Of a DNA stretch of 9,269 bases, positions 1 through 5,334 are shown piece after piece (position 1 is the first letter of the stretch; each line of letters begins with the position of its first letter). A program made the translations under genes and the position numbers. Source of the stretch: Campylobacter sp. UBA1713 (GTDB lineage Bacteria; Campylobacterota; Campylobacteria; Campylobacterales; Campylobacteraceae). The DNA is taken from NCBI GenBank assembly GCA_002317305.1, contig DCIZ01000062.1, forward strand, positions 1 through 9,269, read 5' to 3'. The notes under the pieces are model-generated. The model worked only from the letters and a program-made list of their open reading frames with translations. It was not told the DNA's origin and ran no database searches.

Positions 1-51
1 AAAAGAAAACGGCGGCGGGACAGGCGGACGGGGGCTACCGCCCCTGCATTC
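1..51 (+). repeat. G+C-rich dispersed repeat, partial copy at window edge
   Basis: This stretch is nearly identical to 1873-1918: both read aaaagaaaacggcggcggga, then a GGCGGAC-like link, then a small hairpin with arms GGGGC (31-35) and GCCCC (40-44). At the second copy the first 21 bases are the right arm of a perfect inverted repeat. The left arm of this copy would therefore lie just outside the window. It is seen directly as a two-copy direct repeat; no coding role is visible. Confidence 0.7.
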
Positions 52-52
52 A

Positions 53-310
53 GAAAACGGAATGCGGAAAACGGAAAACGGAAATTGCGAAATTTACTTT
101 TTTGTGAATTTGTAGATTCTACTTCGTCAAAAGGCGGGGGATTCTTCGGTCGGCTACGCCTCCCTCAGAATGACGGCGGTGACAGAATGCAGAATGTGGA
201 GTGCGGAAAACGGAATTCGTGAAAATTTGCTTTTTTGTGAATTTGTAGATTCTATTCGCTAAAAAGGCAGGGGATTCTTCGGTCGGTTACGCAACGCTTG
301 CGAATGACGG
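53..310 (+). repeat. Two tandem copies of a composite dispersed repeat (133-bp period)
   Basis: Two direct copies of about 125 bp are offset by 133 bp. Each has three parts in order: an aacggaatgcgg-like purine-rich block (53-82 and 185-215), an A+T block whose 25 bases at 97-121 recur exactly at 230-254, and a block starting ggggattcttcggtcgg (137-153 and 270-286) and ending aatgacgg (169-176 and 303-310). The third block recurs in both orientations elsewhere in the window. Together with 1-51 this accounts for most of the 342 bases before the first gene. No promoter is clear here. The bases between the repeat and the first start codon carry only that gene's ribosome binding site. Confidence 0.8.
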
Positions 311-342
311 CGTGCGGTTTAGTTTCTTAAAAAAGGAAAAAA

Positions 343-942
343 ATGGAGAGTTTTTTACAAGGACTCGTGCTAGGTTACGGCGTGAGCGTGCCAGTCGGTC
401 CCATAAACGTAATGATGATGAGCTACGCGCTTGTCAAATTTAGATATGGCTTTTTTGTCGGTGCGGGCGCTATGAGCGTGGATGTGCTCTACCTCGTGCT
501 GCTGAATTTTGGCATTTTGCACCTACTTCAAGGCGACTTGACGATGAAAATTTTGGCGGTTTTTGGCGCTGCTTTTCTTTCGTTTGTCGCATTTTCTACG
601 CTCAAAAGTGCGGGCAAACTAGCCGCCAGCGCGCGCGGCGAAGCACCGCCAGAAAGTGCGCTAAAGTGCTACGTCAAAGGTGTCGTCTCAAACCTCCTAA
701 ACCCCTACGCCATCGCATTTTGGTTGAGCGTTTCTAGCCTTGTGGTCGCGAGCAACAAGCCACTTTTTAACCTTGCTGGGCTCTTTTTTGCCATACTAAG
801 CTGGATCGTCTTTTTGCCTTTGGTAACGAGCATCTCACGCCGCTTCATCAGCGCTGGTGTCGCGCGTCTTATAGCGTTTGGTTCGGCGGCACTCATCTTT
901 GCCTTTGCCGTTTGGCTAGTGGTAAAATGTTTCTTTTTGTAA
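343..942 (+). CDS. LysE-family (RhtB-like) translocator
   Basis: This is an inner-membrane protein of the LysE exporter superfamily, whose studied members export amino acids such as lysine, threonine or homoserine; the substrate here cannot be told. The 199-aa length is typical of the family. The N-terminal membrane segment runs into VPVGPINV (residues 16-23), the hallmark G-P-x-N motif, followed by a second hydrophobic segment starting near GFFVGAGAMSVDVLY. The sequence then alternates hydrophobic segments with short charged loops, the longest near residues 88-110 (SAGKLAASARGEAPPESALK), consistent with about six transmembrane helices. ATG at 343 is preceded by AAAAGGA (331-337) at suitable spacing. 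The alkyltransferase gene starts about 15 bases after the stop, so the two are probably co-transcribed; no shared function is implied. Confidence 0.88.
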   Translation: MESFLQGLVLGYGVSVPVGPINVMMMSYALVKFRYGFFVGAGAMSVDVLYLVLLNFGILHLLQGDLTMKILAVFGAAFLSFVAFSTLKSAGKLAASARGEAPPESALKCYVKGVVSNLLNPYAIAFWLSVSSLVVASNKPLFNLAGLFFAILSWIVFLPLVTSISRRFISAGVARLIAFGSAALIFAFAVWLVVKCFFL

Positions 943-957
943 AAATTGGCGGTTTTT

Positions 958-1383
958 ATGACAAATTTAGAAAAACGAATTTACGCGGTGGTGCGTGGCA
1001 TACCAAAAGGGCGCGTTGCGACCTACGCACAAGTCGCTTTGGCGCTTGGCGACAAAAATCTCGCACGTGTTGTTGGCAATGCTTTGCACAAGAATCCGCT
1101 GCCTTTTGTGGCGTTGGCTGGCGAAGTGGGGTGGAGCGGTAGCGAGAGCGGCGAGTGTGAATTTTTGAGAGAAAGAGAATTTGACCTTCTCGTTCCTTGT
1201 CATAGAGTCGTCAGTTCTGCTGGTAAAATGGGGGCGAATTTTGGGCTAGGCGGGGCTGAAATTCAGGCTAAAATGCTGGCAAAAGAGGGCGTTTTTGTGA
1301 AAAACGGCAAGGTTGATATGGTAAAATATGGCGTGTTTGGGTTGGAGTTTGGGTTTGAGTTTGGGTTTGAGCTGGGTGAGTGA
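958..1383 (+). CDS. Methylated-DNA--[protein]-cysteine S-methyltransferase (MGMT/Ogt family) with an insertion
   Basis: This is a suicide DNA-repair protein predicted to transfer the alkyl group from O6-alkylguanine to its own cysteine. Numbering from ATG 958 (141 aa), EKRIYAVVRGIPKGRVATYAQVA (5-27) is the start of the helix-turn-helix DNA-binding domain, followed by AVGNALHKNP-like VVGNALHKNP (38-47). PCHRVV (80-85) holds the acceptor Cys81, so the protein should be a true transferase, not a cysteine-less Atl protein. Two things are odd. About 28 residues (51-78, AGEVGWSGSESGE...) separate NPLPF from PCHRV, which are nearly adjacent in ordinary homologues. The C-terminus ends in an EFGF repeat encoded by 12-bp tandem DNA repeats. 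An in-frame TTG at 946 could add four residues, but the sequence after ATG 958 (MTNLEKRIYAVV) matches the usual family start. No strong ribosome binding site precedes either, suggesting coupling to the upstream gene. Confidence 0.85.
   Translation: MTNLEKRIYAVVRGIPKGRVATYAQVALALGDKNLARVVGNALHKNPLPFVALAGEVGWSGSESGECEFLREREFDLLVPCHRVVSSAGKMGANFGLGGAEIQAKMLAKEGVFVKNGKVDMVKYGVFGLEFGFEFGFELGE
1345..1380 (+). repeat. 12-bp tandem repeat in the alkyltransferase 3' end
   Basis: The unit gagtttgggttt occurs exactly twice (1345-1356, 1357-1368), followed by a degenerate third unit (gagctgggtgag). It encodes the C-terminal EFGFEFGFELGE. The period is a multiple of three, so copy-number change alters only tail length, not frame. 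Confidence 0.85.
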
Positions 1384-1390
1384 TGCGTTC

Positions 1391-1446
1391 GGAGTACGGA
1401 AAACGGAATTTGTGAAAATTTGCTTTTTTGTGAATTTGACGATTCT
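1391..1446 (+). repeat. Partial composite dispersed repeat
   Basis: An acggaaaacggaa block is followed by an A+T block; 26 bases at 1412-1437 are identical to 219-244. The gattcta end (1441-1447) also matches. The ggggattcttcgg block that follows in the first two copies is missing here and is replaced by a copy in the opposite orientation at 1473-1511. Confidence 0.7.
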
Positions 1447-1472
1447 ACAAATGCAAAAAAAGCGGTGCGAAG

Positions 1473-1511
1473 CCGTCATTCTGATGGAGCGGTAGTGAAG
1501 CGAAGAATCCC
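1473..1511 (-). repeat. Dispersed CCGTCATTCTGA...GAAGAATCCC repeat
   Basis: It reads ccgtcattctgatgg on the plus strand and ends agcgaagaatccc, the reverse complement of the ggggattcttcgg...cagaatgacgg block at 137-176. The central bases differ (agcggtagtg). From memory, similar TCATTCTGA/GAAGAATC elements are scattered through many bacterial genomes; how they multiply is not known to me. Confidence 0.7.
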
Positions 1512-1564
1512 ATGTCTGACGAGGGCGGAGAATCTTCAAAAATTAAAAAAGCAAAAACATAACG

Positions 1565-1707
1565 CCGTCATTCTGATGGCGTAAGCCCGAAGAATCCCCC
1601 GAAATTTTATGGAGTAGAATCTTTAAAATTTGCTTTTTTGTAAATTTGACTTTTTTACTTTATTAAAAGGTGGGGGATTCTTCGGGTTTTCGCCCTCAGA
1701 ATGACGG
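1565..1707. repeat. Long inverted repeat made of two opposed dispersed-repeat copies
   Basis: The left arm 1565-1600 and right arm 1672-1707 are 36 bases each. The reverse complement of the right arm matches the left at 33 of 36 positions. The arms begin ccgtcattctga and end cccgaagaatccccc. The 71-base spacer contains another A+T block of the composite repeat (from about 1622). Transcribed RNA could form a long hairpin, but there is no U-run after it, so I do not call it a terminator. Confidence 0.75.
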
Positions 1708-1761
1708 TGCTTGGTTTTGCTTTTTGTTTATAAAAAAATTTTAGTAAAATGCAAAAAAGCA

Positions 1762-1790
1762 CAAACATAACACCATCATTCTGATGGCGT
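1762..1790 (-). repeat. Truncated dispersed repeat copy
   Basis: The sequence caaacataacaccatcattc followed by tgatggcgt closely matches 1554-1582, with a few substitutions. The GAAGAATCCCC end is absent, so the copy looks truncated before the hairpin cluster beginning at 1815. Confidence 0.6.
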
Positions 1791-1814
1791 TCTATTTTTA
1801 CTTTTTTGATATGT

Positions 1815-1836
1815 AAAAAAAGCTAACGCTTTTTTT
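1815..1836. repeat. A/T-stem hairpin, terminator-like
   Basis: A perfect 9-bp stem pairs aaaaaaagc (1815-1823) with gcttttttt (1828-1836) around the loop taac. The T-run on one side and A-run on the other would resemble an intrinsic terminator in either direction, but the stem is mostly A-T and no gene end is close. It directly abuts the larger inverted repeat at 1840-1893. Confidence 0.5.
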
Positions 1837-1839
1837 GTA

Positions 1840-1918
1840 GTCCCGCCGCCGTTTTCTTTTTCAATAAATCTCAAAAGAAAACGGCGGCGGGACAAGCGGA
1901 CGGGGCTACCGCCCCTGC
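1840..1918. repeat. Perfect 21-bp inverted repeat plus small GC hairpin (REP-like element)
   Basis: The arms gtcccgccgccgttttctttt split across 1840-1860 and 1873-1893 are perfect reverse complements over 21 bases, with the 12-base loop tcaataaatctc. A second hairpin (GGGGC 1902-1906, GCCCC 1911-1915) follows. The right arm plus second hairpin recur at 1-47, showing that this is a multicopy element and not a local regulator. The organisation resembles REP/BIME-type palindromic repeats; that comparison is inference. Confidence 0.75.
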
Positions 1919-1926
1919 GACCCTGT

Positions 1927-2030
1927 TTCTGAAAACGGAATGCGGAATGCGGAGTGCGGAAAACGGAAAACGGAACGCGGAAAAGAGAATTTGCGAAAAT
2001 TTGCTTTTTTGAATTTGACGTTTTACTTGT
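1927..2030 (+). repeat. Composite dispersed repeat copy upstream of the SNF transporter
   Basis: Several aacggaatgcgg, gcggagtgcgg and aaaacggaa words run in a row (1933-1985). They are followed by the A+T block gaatttgcgaaaatttgc (1987-2004) and a shortened end. It lacks the ggggattcttcgg part. This copy and the blocks at 1391-1918 account for nearly all of the 717 bases between the alkyltransferase and the transporter. I see no gene in that gap. The last 60 bases are plain A+T-rich leader with a weak TATAGT at 2051-2056. Confidence 0.65.
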
Positions 2031-2100
2031 TTGTGTTATGTTTCGTAGTTTATAGTTTAAAAACAAAAATACAACAAAAATTAAATTTTAAGGTGTAAAG

Positions 2101-3621
2101 ATGCGAGAAAATTTTAGTGGAAAGTGGGCTTTTGCGCTGGCGTGCATCGGTTCTGCTGTCGGGCTGGCAAACGTTTGGGCGTTTCCGTATCGGGCGGTTC
2201 AGTTTGGTGGCGGCGCGTTTTTGCTAGCATATGCCATCATAGCTCTTTTTTTAGGGCTTGTCGGTGTAACGGGCGAAATTTGCGTGGGGCGTTGGGGGCA
2301 GACGGGTGCTTTTGGGACGTTTAAAAAGGCTATTTTGGGTGCGAAAAATTTGTCAGTCTTTAACAAAAAAGAAGACAAAAATAGCGAAGTTTCAAATTTG
2401 CAAAATATGCAAAATTTGCAAAACGATTTTACAGATAAAAGACAAATTTCTCAAAAAACACCAGAAAACCATGAGATTCTTCGGTCGCATTCGTCCCTTG
2501 CGAATGACGGCGATTCTCAAAAAACAACCAACACGACCGCACACTCTAAACTTCGCACTTCGCTTTCAAACATCGGCATCATTCCCGTCATAGGCAGTTA
2601 CGCCATCGGCATAGGTTACGCAGTCGTCATCGGGTGGATTCTTTGCTATCTTTTCGGGACGTTTAGCGGTGAGCTTTTGGACAAAAGCGTGGACATAGGC
2701 GGTTTTTTTGGTGCTATCATCGGCGATTTTGGTAGCGTAAAGTGGCACATTTTGGCGCTCGTCATCACCTTTTTCGTGCTAATTTTGGGTGTAAAAAATG
2801 GCATCGAAACGGCAAACAAAGTTATGATGCCGCTATTTTTCTTGCTTTTTGTCGCACTCGGCATTTGGGTGGCGACACTGCCAAACGCGGTGAGCGGCTA
2901 CCGCTACCTTTTCGTGCCGCAGTGGGAATTTTTGGCGCGCCCGCAGACGTGGATAGCGGCACTTGGGCAGTGTTTTTTTTCGCTAAGCCTTGCAGGATGC
3001 GGAACGGTCGTTTACGGCAGCTACTTTGGCAGAAGTGAGGACGCTTTTGACGCGGCTAAAAAGATAACGTTTTTTGCCAGCATCACGGCGGTTTTGGCGT
3101 CTGTGGTCGTCATTCCAGCGGCGTTTGCATATAACGTAGACTTGGGCGCTATAAAAGGTCCGCCGCTACTTTTCATCATCTTGCCTGAAATTTTTAGGGG
3201 GATGCCAGGTGGCTGGCTCTTTGGCGTTTTGTTTTTTGTGGCGGTGCTTTTTGCGGGCGTAACGTCCATTATAAATTTGTTCGAAACGCCTGTCGAAGCG
3301 CTCCAAAACCGCTTTGGAATGGGGCGTTTGGTGGCGACTCTTTTGACAGTTGTGCTAGCGGCGGCGGTGGGCGTTTTTCTCGAAAATGCAAACGTGGTCG
3401 GCGTTTGGATGGACGTGGTGAGCATCTACATCATTCCGCTCGGTGCGCTAATAAGTGCGGTCGTTTTCTTTTGGGTGCTCGGGCGCGGCGTGGTGCTAGA
3501 AGAGGTGAATTTGGGTAGAACAAAACGGCTCGGAAGTGGCATTTGGCTCATGGGAAAATTTCTGTTTGTGCCTGTGGTGGTGGTGGTTTTGGTGCTAGGA
3601 ATCGTGCTAGGTGGTTTGTAA
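2101..3621 (+). CDS. Sodium-dependent transporter, SNF (NSS) family, with a large cytoplasmic-loop insertion
   Basis: This is a predicted Na+-coupled inner-membrane symporter of the neurotransmitter:sodium symporter family (LeuT fold); the substrate is probably an amino acid or similar small molecule and is not determined. The first helix carries GSAVGLANVWAFPY (residues 17-30), the family signature around the unwound Na+/substrate site, followed by FGGGAFLLAY and ICVGRWGQ. A later helix has LSLAGCGTVVYGSYF (about 294-308), matching the second Na+/substrate-site helix. At 506 aa it is longer than usual bacterial members (about 440-450 aa). The excess is a hydrophilic stretch at about residues 82-157, between the second and third helices, expected in the cytoplasm. 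It contains a 9-bp tandem repeat (NLQNMQNLQN) and an in-frame dispersed-repeat copy (residues 124-137). ATG 2101 follows AAGGT (2090-2094). All core helices appear intact. Confidence 0.88.
   Translation: MRENFSGKWAFALACIGSAVGLANVWAFPYRAVQFGGGAFLLAYAIIALFLGLVGVTGEICVGRWGQTGAFGTFKKAILGAKNLSVFNKKEDKNSEVSNLQNMQNLQNDFTDKRQISQKTPENHEILRSHSSLANDGDSQKTTNTTAHSKLRTSLSNIGIIPVIGSYAIGIGYAVVIGWILCYLFGTFSGELLDKSVDIGGFFGAIIGDFGSVKWHILALVITFFVLILGVKNGIETANKVMMPLFFLLFVALGIWVATLPNAVSGYRYLFVPQWEFLARPQTWIAALGQCFFSLSLAGCGTVVYGSYFGRSEDAFDAAKKITFFASITAVLASVVVIPAAFAYNVDLGAIKGPPLLFIILPEIFRGMPGGWLFGVLFFVAVLFAGVTSIINLFETPVEALQNRFGMGRLVATLLTVVLAAAVGVFLENANVVGVWMDVVSIYIIPLGALISAVVFFWVLGRGVVLEEVNLGRTKRLGSGIWLMGKFLFVPVVVVVLVLGIVLGGL
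2398..2424 (+). repeat. 9-bp tandem repeat within the transporter insertion
   Basis: There are three units, ttgcaaaat, atgcaaaat and ttgcaaaac, each differing by at most two bases, encoding LQN-MQN-LQN. It lies inside the loop insertion and keeps frame. Confidence 0.75.
2475..2510 (+). repeat. Dispersed repeat copy embedded in the transporter coding sequence
   Basis: The sequence gattcttcggtcg at the left end and cttgcgaatgacgg at the right end match the non-coding copy at 273-310 (gattcttcggtcgg... cttgcgaatgacgg), with a two-base shorter centre. It is translated as ILRSHSSLANDG without a stop. The same family is otherwise intergenic in this window. Confidence 0.8.
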
Positions 3622-3689
3622 ATTTGAGTGAAAAATGAGTGATATTTCACGCAAATAAGCAGGACAAGAGAAATTTTAACAGATTTATC

Positions 3690-3760
3690 AAAAAAGCGGT
3701 CTCTAGCGAAGCCGTCCTCTCTCTTCGCACTCCGAGTCTAGCTCGGATGGGCGGCGATGA
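3690..3760 (+). repeat. Probable repeat remnant between transporter and thiD
   Basis: The words aaaaaagcggt and gcgaagccgtc resemble 1455-1480 (aaaaaaagcggtgcgaagcc gtc). They are followed by a short hairpin, tccgag (3731-3736) with ctcgga (3742-3747). It looks like a diverged member of the local repeats. An open frame of 60 codons crosses it from a GTG at 3639, but it has no convincing ribosome binding site and I do not call it a gene. Confidence 0.4.
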
Positions 3761-3817
3761 AACATCTAGTGCAGAAGCACTTTTAGAAACCGTTTGTGAG
3801 ATTATACCAAAAAATTC

Positions 3818-3886
3818 TTAAGGGCATCTCTAAAAAGTATTTTGGCTAGGTTTTTTACTAGAAACAGTCGTTTTTAGAGGTGTTCA
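3818..3886. repeat. About 70-bp element with imperfect inverted ends (MITE-like)
   Basis: The left end ttaagggcatctctaaaaa (3818-3836) is identical to 9189-9207. The right end tttttagaggtgttc (3871-3885) is an imperfect inverted match to it; the nine bases ctctaaaaa/tttttagag pair perfectly. The interior (3841-3870) resembles the sequence after the second copy (TTTGG...ACTAGAAACAGTCG against TTTGG...ACAGGAAACATCGG). It ends 20 bases before the thiD start codon. Whether it is a mobile miniature element or a terminator-type structure is not settled. Confidence 0.6.
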
Positions 3887-3905
3887 TAAATGAAAAAGGA
3901 ACAAA

Positions 3906-4880
3906 ATGAGAAAAGTTTTGACTATAGCAGGGAGCGATTCTAGTGGCGGTGCGGGCATCCAAGCCGACATAAAAACCATCACGGCACACAAAATGTATGC
4001 GATGAGTGTCATCACCGCACTCACGGCGCAAAACACGACTGGCGTTTTTGGCGTGGTCGAGACGGCGCCGGCGTTTGTGGAGGCGCAGCTAGAAGCGTGC
4101 TTTGAGGACATAATGCCCGATGCGGTTAAGGTGGGAATGGTTTCAAATGAAGGCATCATAAAAGTCATCGCAAAAAGTTTGCGAAAATATGGCGCAAAAA
4201 ACGTGGTGGTAGATCCTGTCATGGTGGCAACTAGCGGCGGCAAACTGATTCAAAACGGCGCTGTCAAAGCACTTCAAAATGAGCTTTTTCCGCTGGCTAC
4301 GCTCGTTACGCCAAACATTCCCGAAGCCGAAGTTTTAACAGGTTTTAGTGTCGTTTCTGTAGAAGATATGCGGCGTGCGGCGCGTGAAATTTCGCAAAAA
4401 CATGGCGGCGTGGCGGTGCTGGTAAAGGGCGGGCATCTTTGGCAGAGTGGGGCGAAAGTGGCGGTCGATGTTTTGTTTTTTGGTGAGAAATTTGGCGGCG
4501 GCGGCGAGGCTTTTGGTAGCGATGTTTGTGGTAGCGATGTTTGTGGCGGTGAATTTAGCAAGAAGTCAAATTTGGTTTTGGCAGAAAATGGCGGTGAGAA
4601 ATTCAGCGGTGCGGTTTGTGGCAGTGGTGAAATTTGCAGTGGTGAAATTTGCGGTAGAATCGAGGGTGATTTTGCCATTTTTGAAGGGCGGTTTGTCGAG
4701 ACAAAAAACACGCACGGCACGGGTTGCACGCTATCTTCTGCCATCGCTTGCACGCTTGCTGGTGGTGAAACTCTTTTTGGTGCGGTCAAAAACGGAAAAA
4801 AATTTGTCGCAAATGCGCTAAAAAGTGGCGTTGTCATAGGGCACGGAAATGGACCAATAGACCACTGTTTTGGAATTTAG
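3906..4880 (+). CDS. thiD: Hydroxymethylpyrimidine/phosphomethylpyrimidine kinase ThiD with a repeat-rich insertion
   Basis: ThiD phosphorylates 4-amino-5-hydroxymethyl-2-methylpyrimidine and then its monophosphate to give the pyrophosphate used for thiamine synthesis in the cytosol. Ribokinase-fold motifs are clear: GSDSSGGAGIQAD (residues 9-21), the substrate loop with QNTTGV (42-47), DPVM (103-106), TPNIPEA (135-141), VLVKGGHL (171-178), and the anion-hole/catalytic segment THGTGCTLSSA (269-279, Cys274). At 324 aa it is about 55-60 residues longer than usual. The excess is a Gly/Cys-rich stretch at about 194-250, with five cysteines (208, 213, 238, 244, 249), encoded by 15-bp tandem repeats. 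It sits between the VLVKGGH strand and the GTGC loop, where normal proteins have a short turn, so activity may be retained. ATG 3906 follows AAAAGGA (3894-3900). No thiE or thiM is adjacent. Confidence 0.92.
   Translation: MRKVLTIAGSDSSGGAGIQADIKTITAHKMYAMSVITALTAQNTTGVFGVVETAPAFVEAQLEACFEDIMPDAVKVGMVSNEGIIKVIAKSLRKYGAKNVVVDPVMVATSGGKLIQNGAVKALQNELFPLATLVTPNIPEAEVLTGFSVVSVEDMRRAAREISQKHGGVAVLVKGGHLWQSGAKVAVDVLFFGEKFGGGGEAFGSDVCGSDVCGGEFSKKSNLVLAENGGEKFSGAVCGSGEICSGEICGRIEGDFAIFEGRFVETKNTHGTGCTLSSAIACTLAGGETLFGAVKNGKKFVANALKSGVVIGHGNGPIDHCFGI
4515..4544 (+). repeat. 15-bp exact tandem repeat in thiD
   Basis: The unit ggtagcgatgtttgt occurs twice in a row, coding for the GSDVC-type repeat, and is followed by a similar but diverged ggcggtgaattt. 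Fifteen bases preserve frame. Confidence 0.9.
4621..4650 (+). repeat. Second 15-bp exact tandem repeat in thiD
   Basis: The unit gcagtggtgaaattt occurs twice in a row and is flanked by diverged relatives (gcggtgagaaattc at 4591-4604). It encodes SGEIC-type repeats. With the unit at 4515 it suggests stepwise in-frame duplication of one original short motif. Confidence 0.9.
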
Positions 4881-4904
4881 GCGTTGTGGCGTGAGGATTT
4901 AGGA

Positions 4905-4938
4905 TTTAAGTCTATCTTTATATTTATTTTGATAAAAT
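4905..4938 (+). promoter_or_regulatory. Predicted sigma-70 promoter of the oxygenase-permease unit
   Basis: The upstream element tttaagtct (4905-4913) is followed by T-rich sequence, then an extended -10, ttttg (4927-4931) joined to ataaaat (4932-4938). This fits the Campylobacter sigma-70 pattern (TTTAAGTnTT, periodic T-runs, TTTTTG-TATAAT). It lies about 28 bases before the ATG at 4966, leaving a short leader with the ribosome binding site AAAGGA (4955-4960). Confidence 0.6.
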
Positions 4939-4965
4939 ATTTTTTATTTTATGTAAAGGATACAC

Positions 4966-5334
4966 ATGAAAAATATTTTATGTTATGATTTTAGTGATTT
5001 TTCTAATATTGATTATGAAAAATCGCTAAAAAATGGTTATGGTGGCGAATTTATGCTAAAATTTATTTTAGCGCAAAAATTTGCTTGTGAGTTAAACAAA
5101 TTTGGCACAAGCCAAAACAAAGCGATTTTGTTGCAAAATTGTCCAGTTGATTTGGAACTACCGCCATCTCCTTGTGGCAGTGGTTATGAACATCCTGACA
5201 ACATTCCGCTGACGAAAAATTTTTTGCTTACACTATACAGAGTTTTAAATATCATTCCGTATGCTTACAAAAACGAAAATTTAGGACGCGTTTTTCGCAG
5301 TGTTACTCCGTTAGAGAGAGAGAGAGAGAGATGA
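4966..5334 (+). CDS. Clavaminate synthase-like oxygenase, N-terminal part (frame-disrupted, putatively phase-variable)
   Basis: These are the first 122 codons of a protein that continues in another frame from 5331. NCPVDLELPPSP (about residues 53-64) matches the LPVD-x-x-LPPTP segment of the clavaminate synthase/VioC/AsnO group of Fe(II)/2-oxoglutarate oxygenases. LTLYRVLNIIPYAYKNENLGRVFRSVTP (about 84-111) matches the region just before the metal site. It ends in LERERER followed by TGA, encoded by an (AG)9 tract. It contains no metal ligand, so it cannot be an enzyme alone. ATG 4966 is supported by AAAGGA (4955-4960) and an upstream promoter. The region is much more A+T-rich than its neighbours: 13 G/C of 60 at 5341-5400 in the same gene against 33 of 60 at 4081-4140 in thiD. 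Alternatives are a fixed pseudogene or a sequencing error in the tract. Confidence 0.75.
   Translation: MKNILCYDFSDFSNIDYEKSLKNGYGGEFMLKFILAQKFACELNKFGTSQNKAILLQNCPVDLELPPSPCGSGYEHPDNIPLTKNFLLTLYRVLNIIPYAYKNENLGRVFRSVTPLERERER
5313..5331 (+). repeat. (AG)9 dinucleotide microsatellite, predicted phase-variation switch
   Basis: The tract is nine AG units plus a trailing A. Reading from ATG 4966, nine units lead into TGA at 5332-5334. Eight or eleven units would continue into the frame of 5331-5951, giving 327 aa with eight units. Ten units would lead to another early stop (TAA within ten codons). Slipped-strand change at such tracts is the established mechanism of contingency loci in Campylobacter, Helicobacter, Haemophilus and Neisseria. 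Confidence 0.85.

Noticed and set aside
53..310. CRISPR array
   Set aside because: Repeats are composite, imperfect, 133 bp apart and occur in both orientations at irregular intervals; there are no uniform spacers and no cas genes.
946..957. TTG start four codons upstream for the alkyltransferase
   Set aside because: The family N-terminus aligns with MTNLEKR from ATG 958, and TTG has no ribosome binding site. It cannot be fully excluded.
1246..1539. Minus-strand open frame of 97 codons
   Set aside because: It runs antisense to the alkyltransferase end and through repeat copies, and its peptide is repeat-derived (SVFRTPNASLTQLKPKLKPKLQPK).
1776..2066. Minus-strand open frame of 96 codons in the intergenic region
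   Set aside because: It lies wholly over the hairpin cluster and composite repeat. Its peptide (FRVPFSVFRTPHSAFRFQ) is a translation of the repeated purine-rich words, with no ribosome binding site or family likeness.
3628..3650. Terminator after the SNF transporter (gtgaaa...tttcac)
   Set aside because: The stem is only 6 bp and A+T-rich, with no T-run after it.
3639..3821. Plus-strand open frame of 60 codons starting with GTG
   Set aside because: It crosses repeat-like sequence, has no ribosome binding site and no recognisable domain.
4274..4837. Long minus-strand open frame (187 codons) inside thiD
   Set aside because: It is a shadow of the G-rich thiD coding strand giving a Pro/Ser-rich peptide; thiD motifs are unambiguous on the plus strand.
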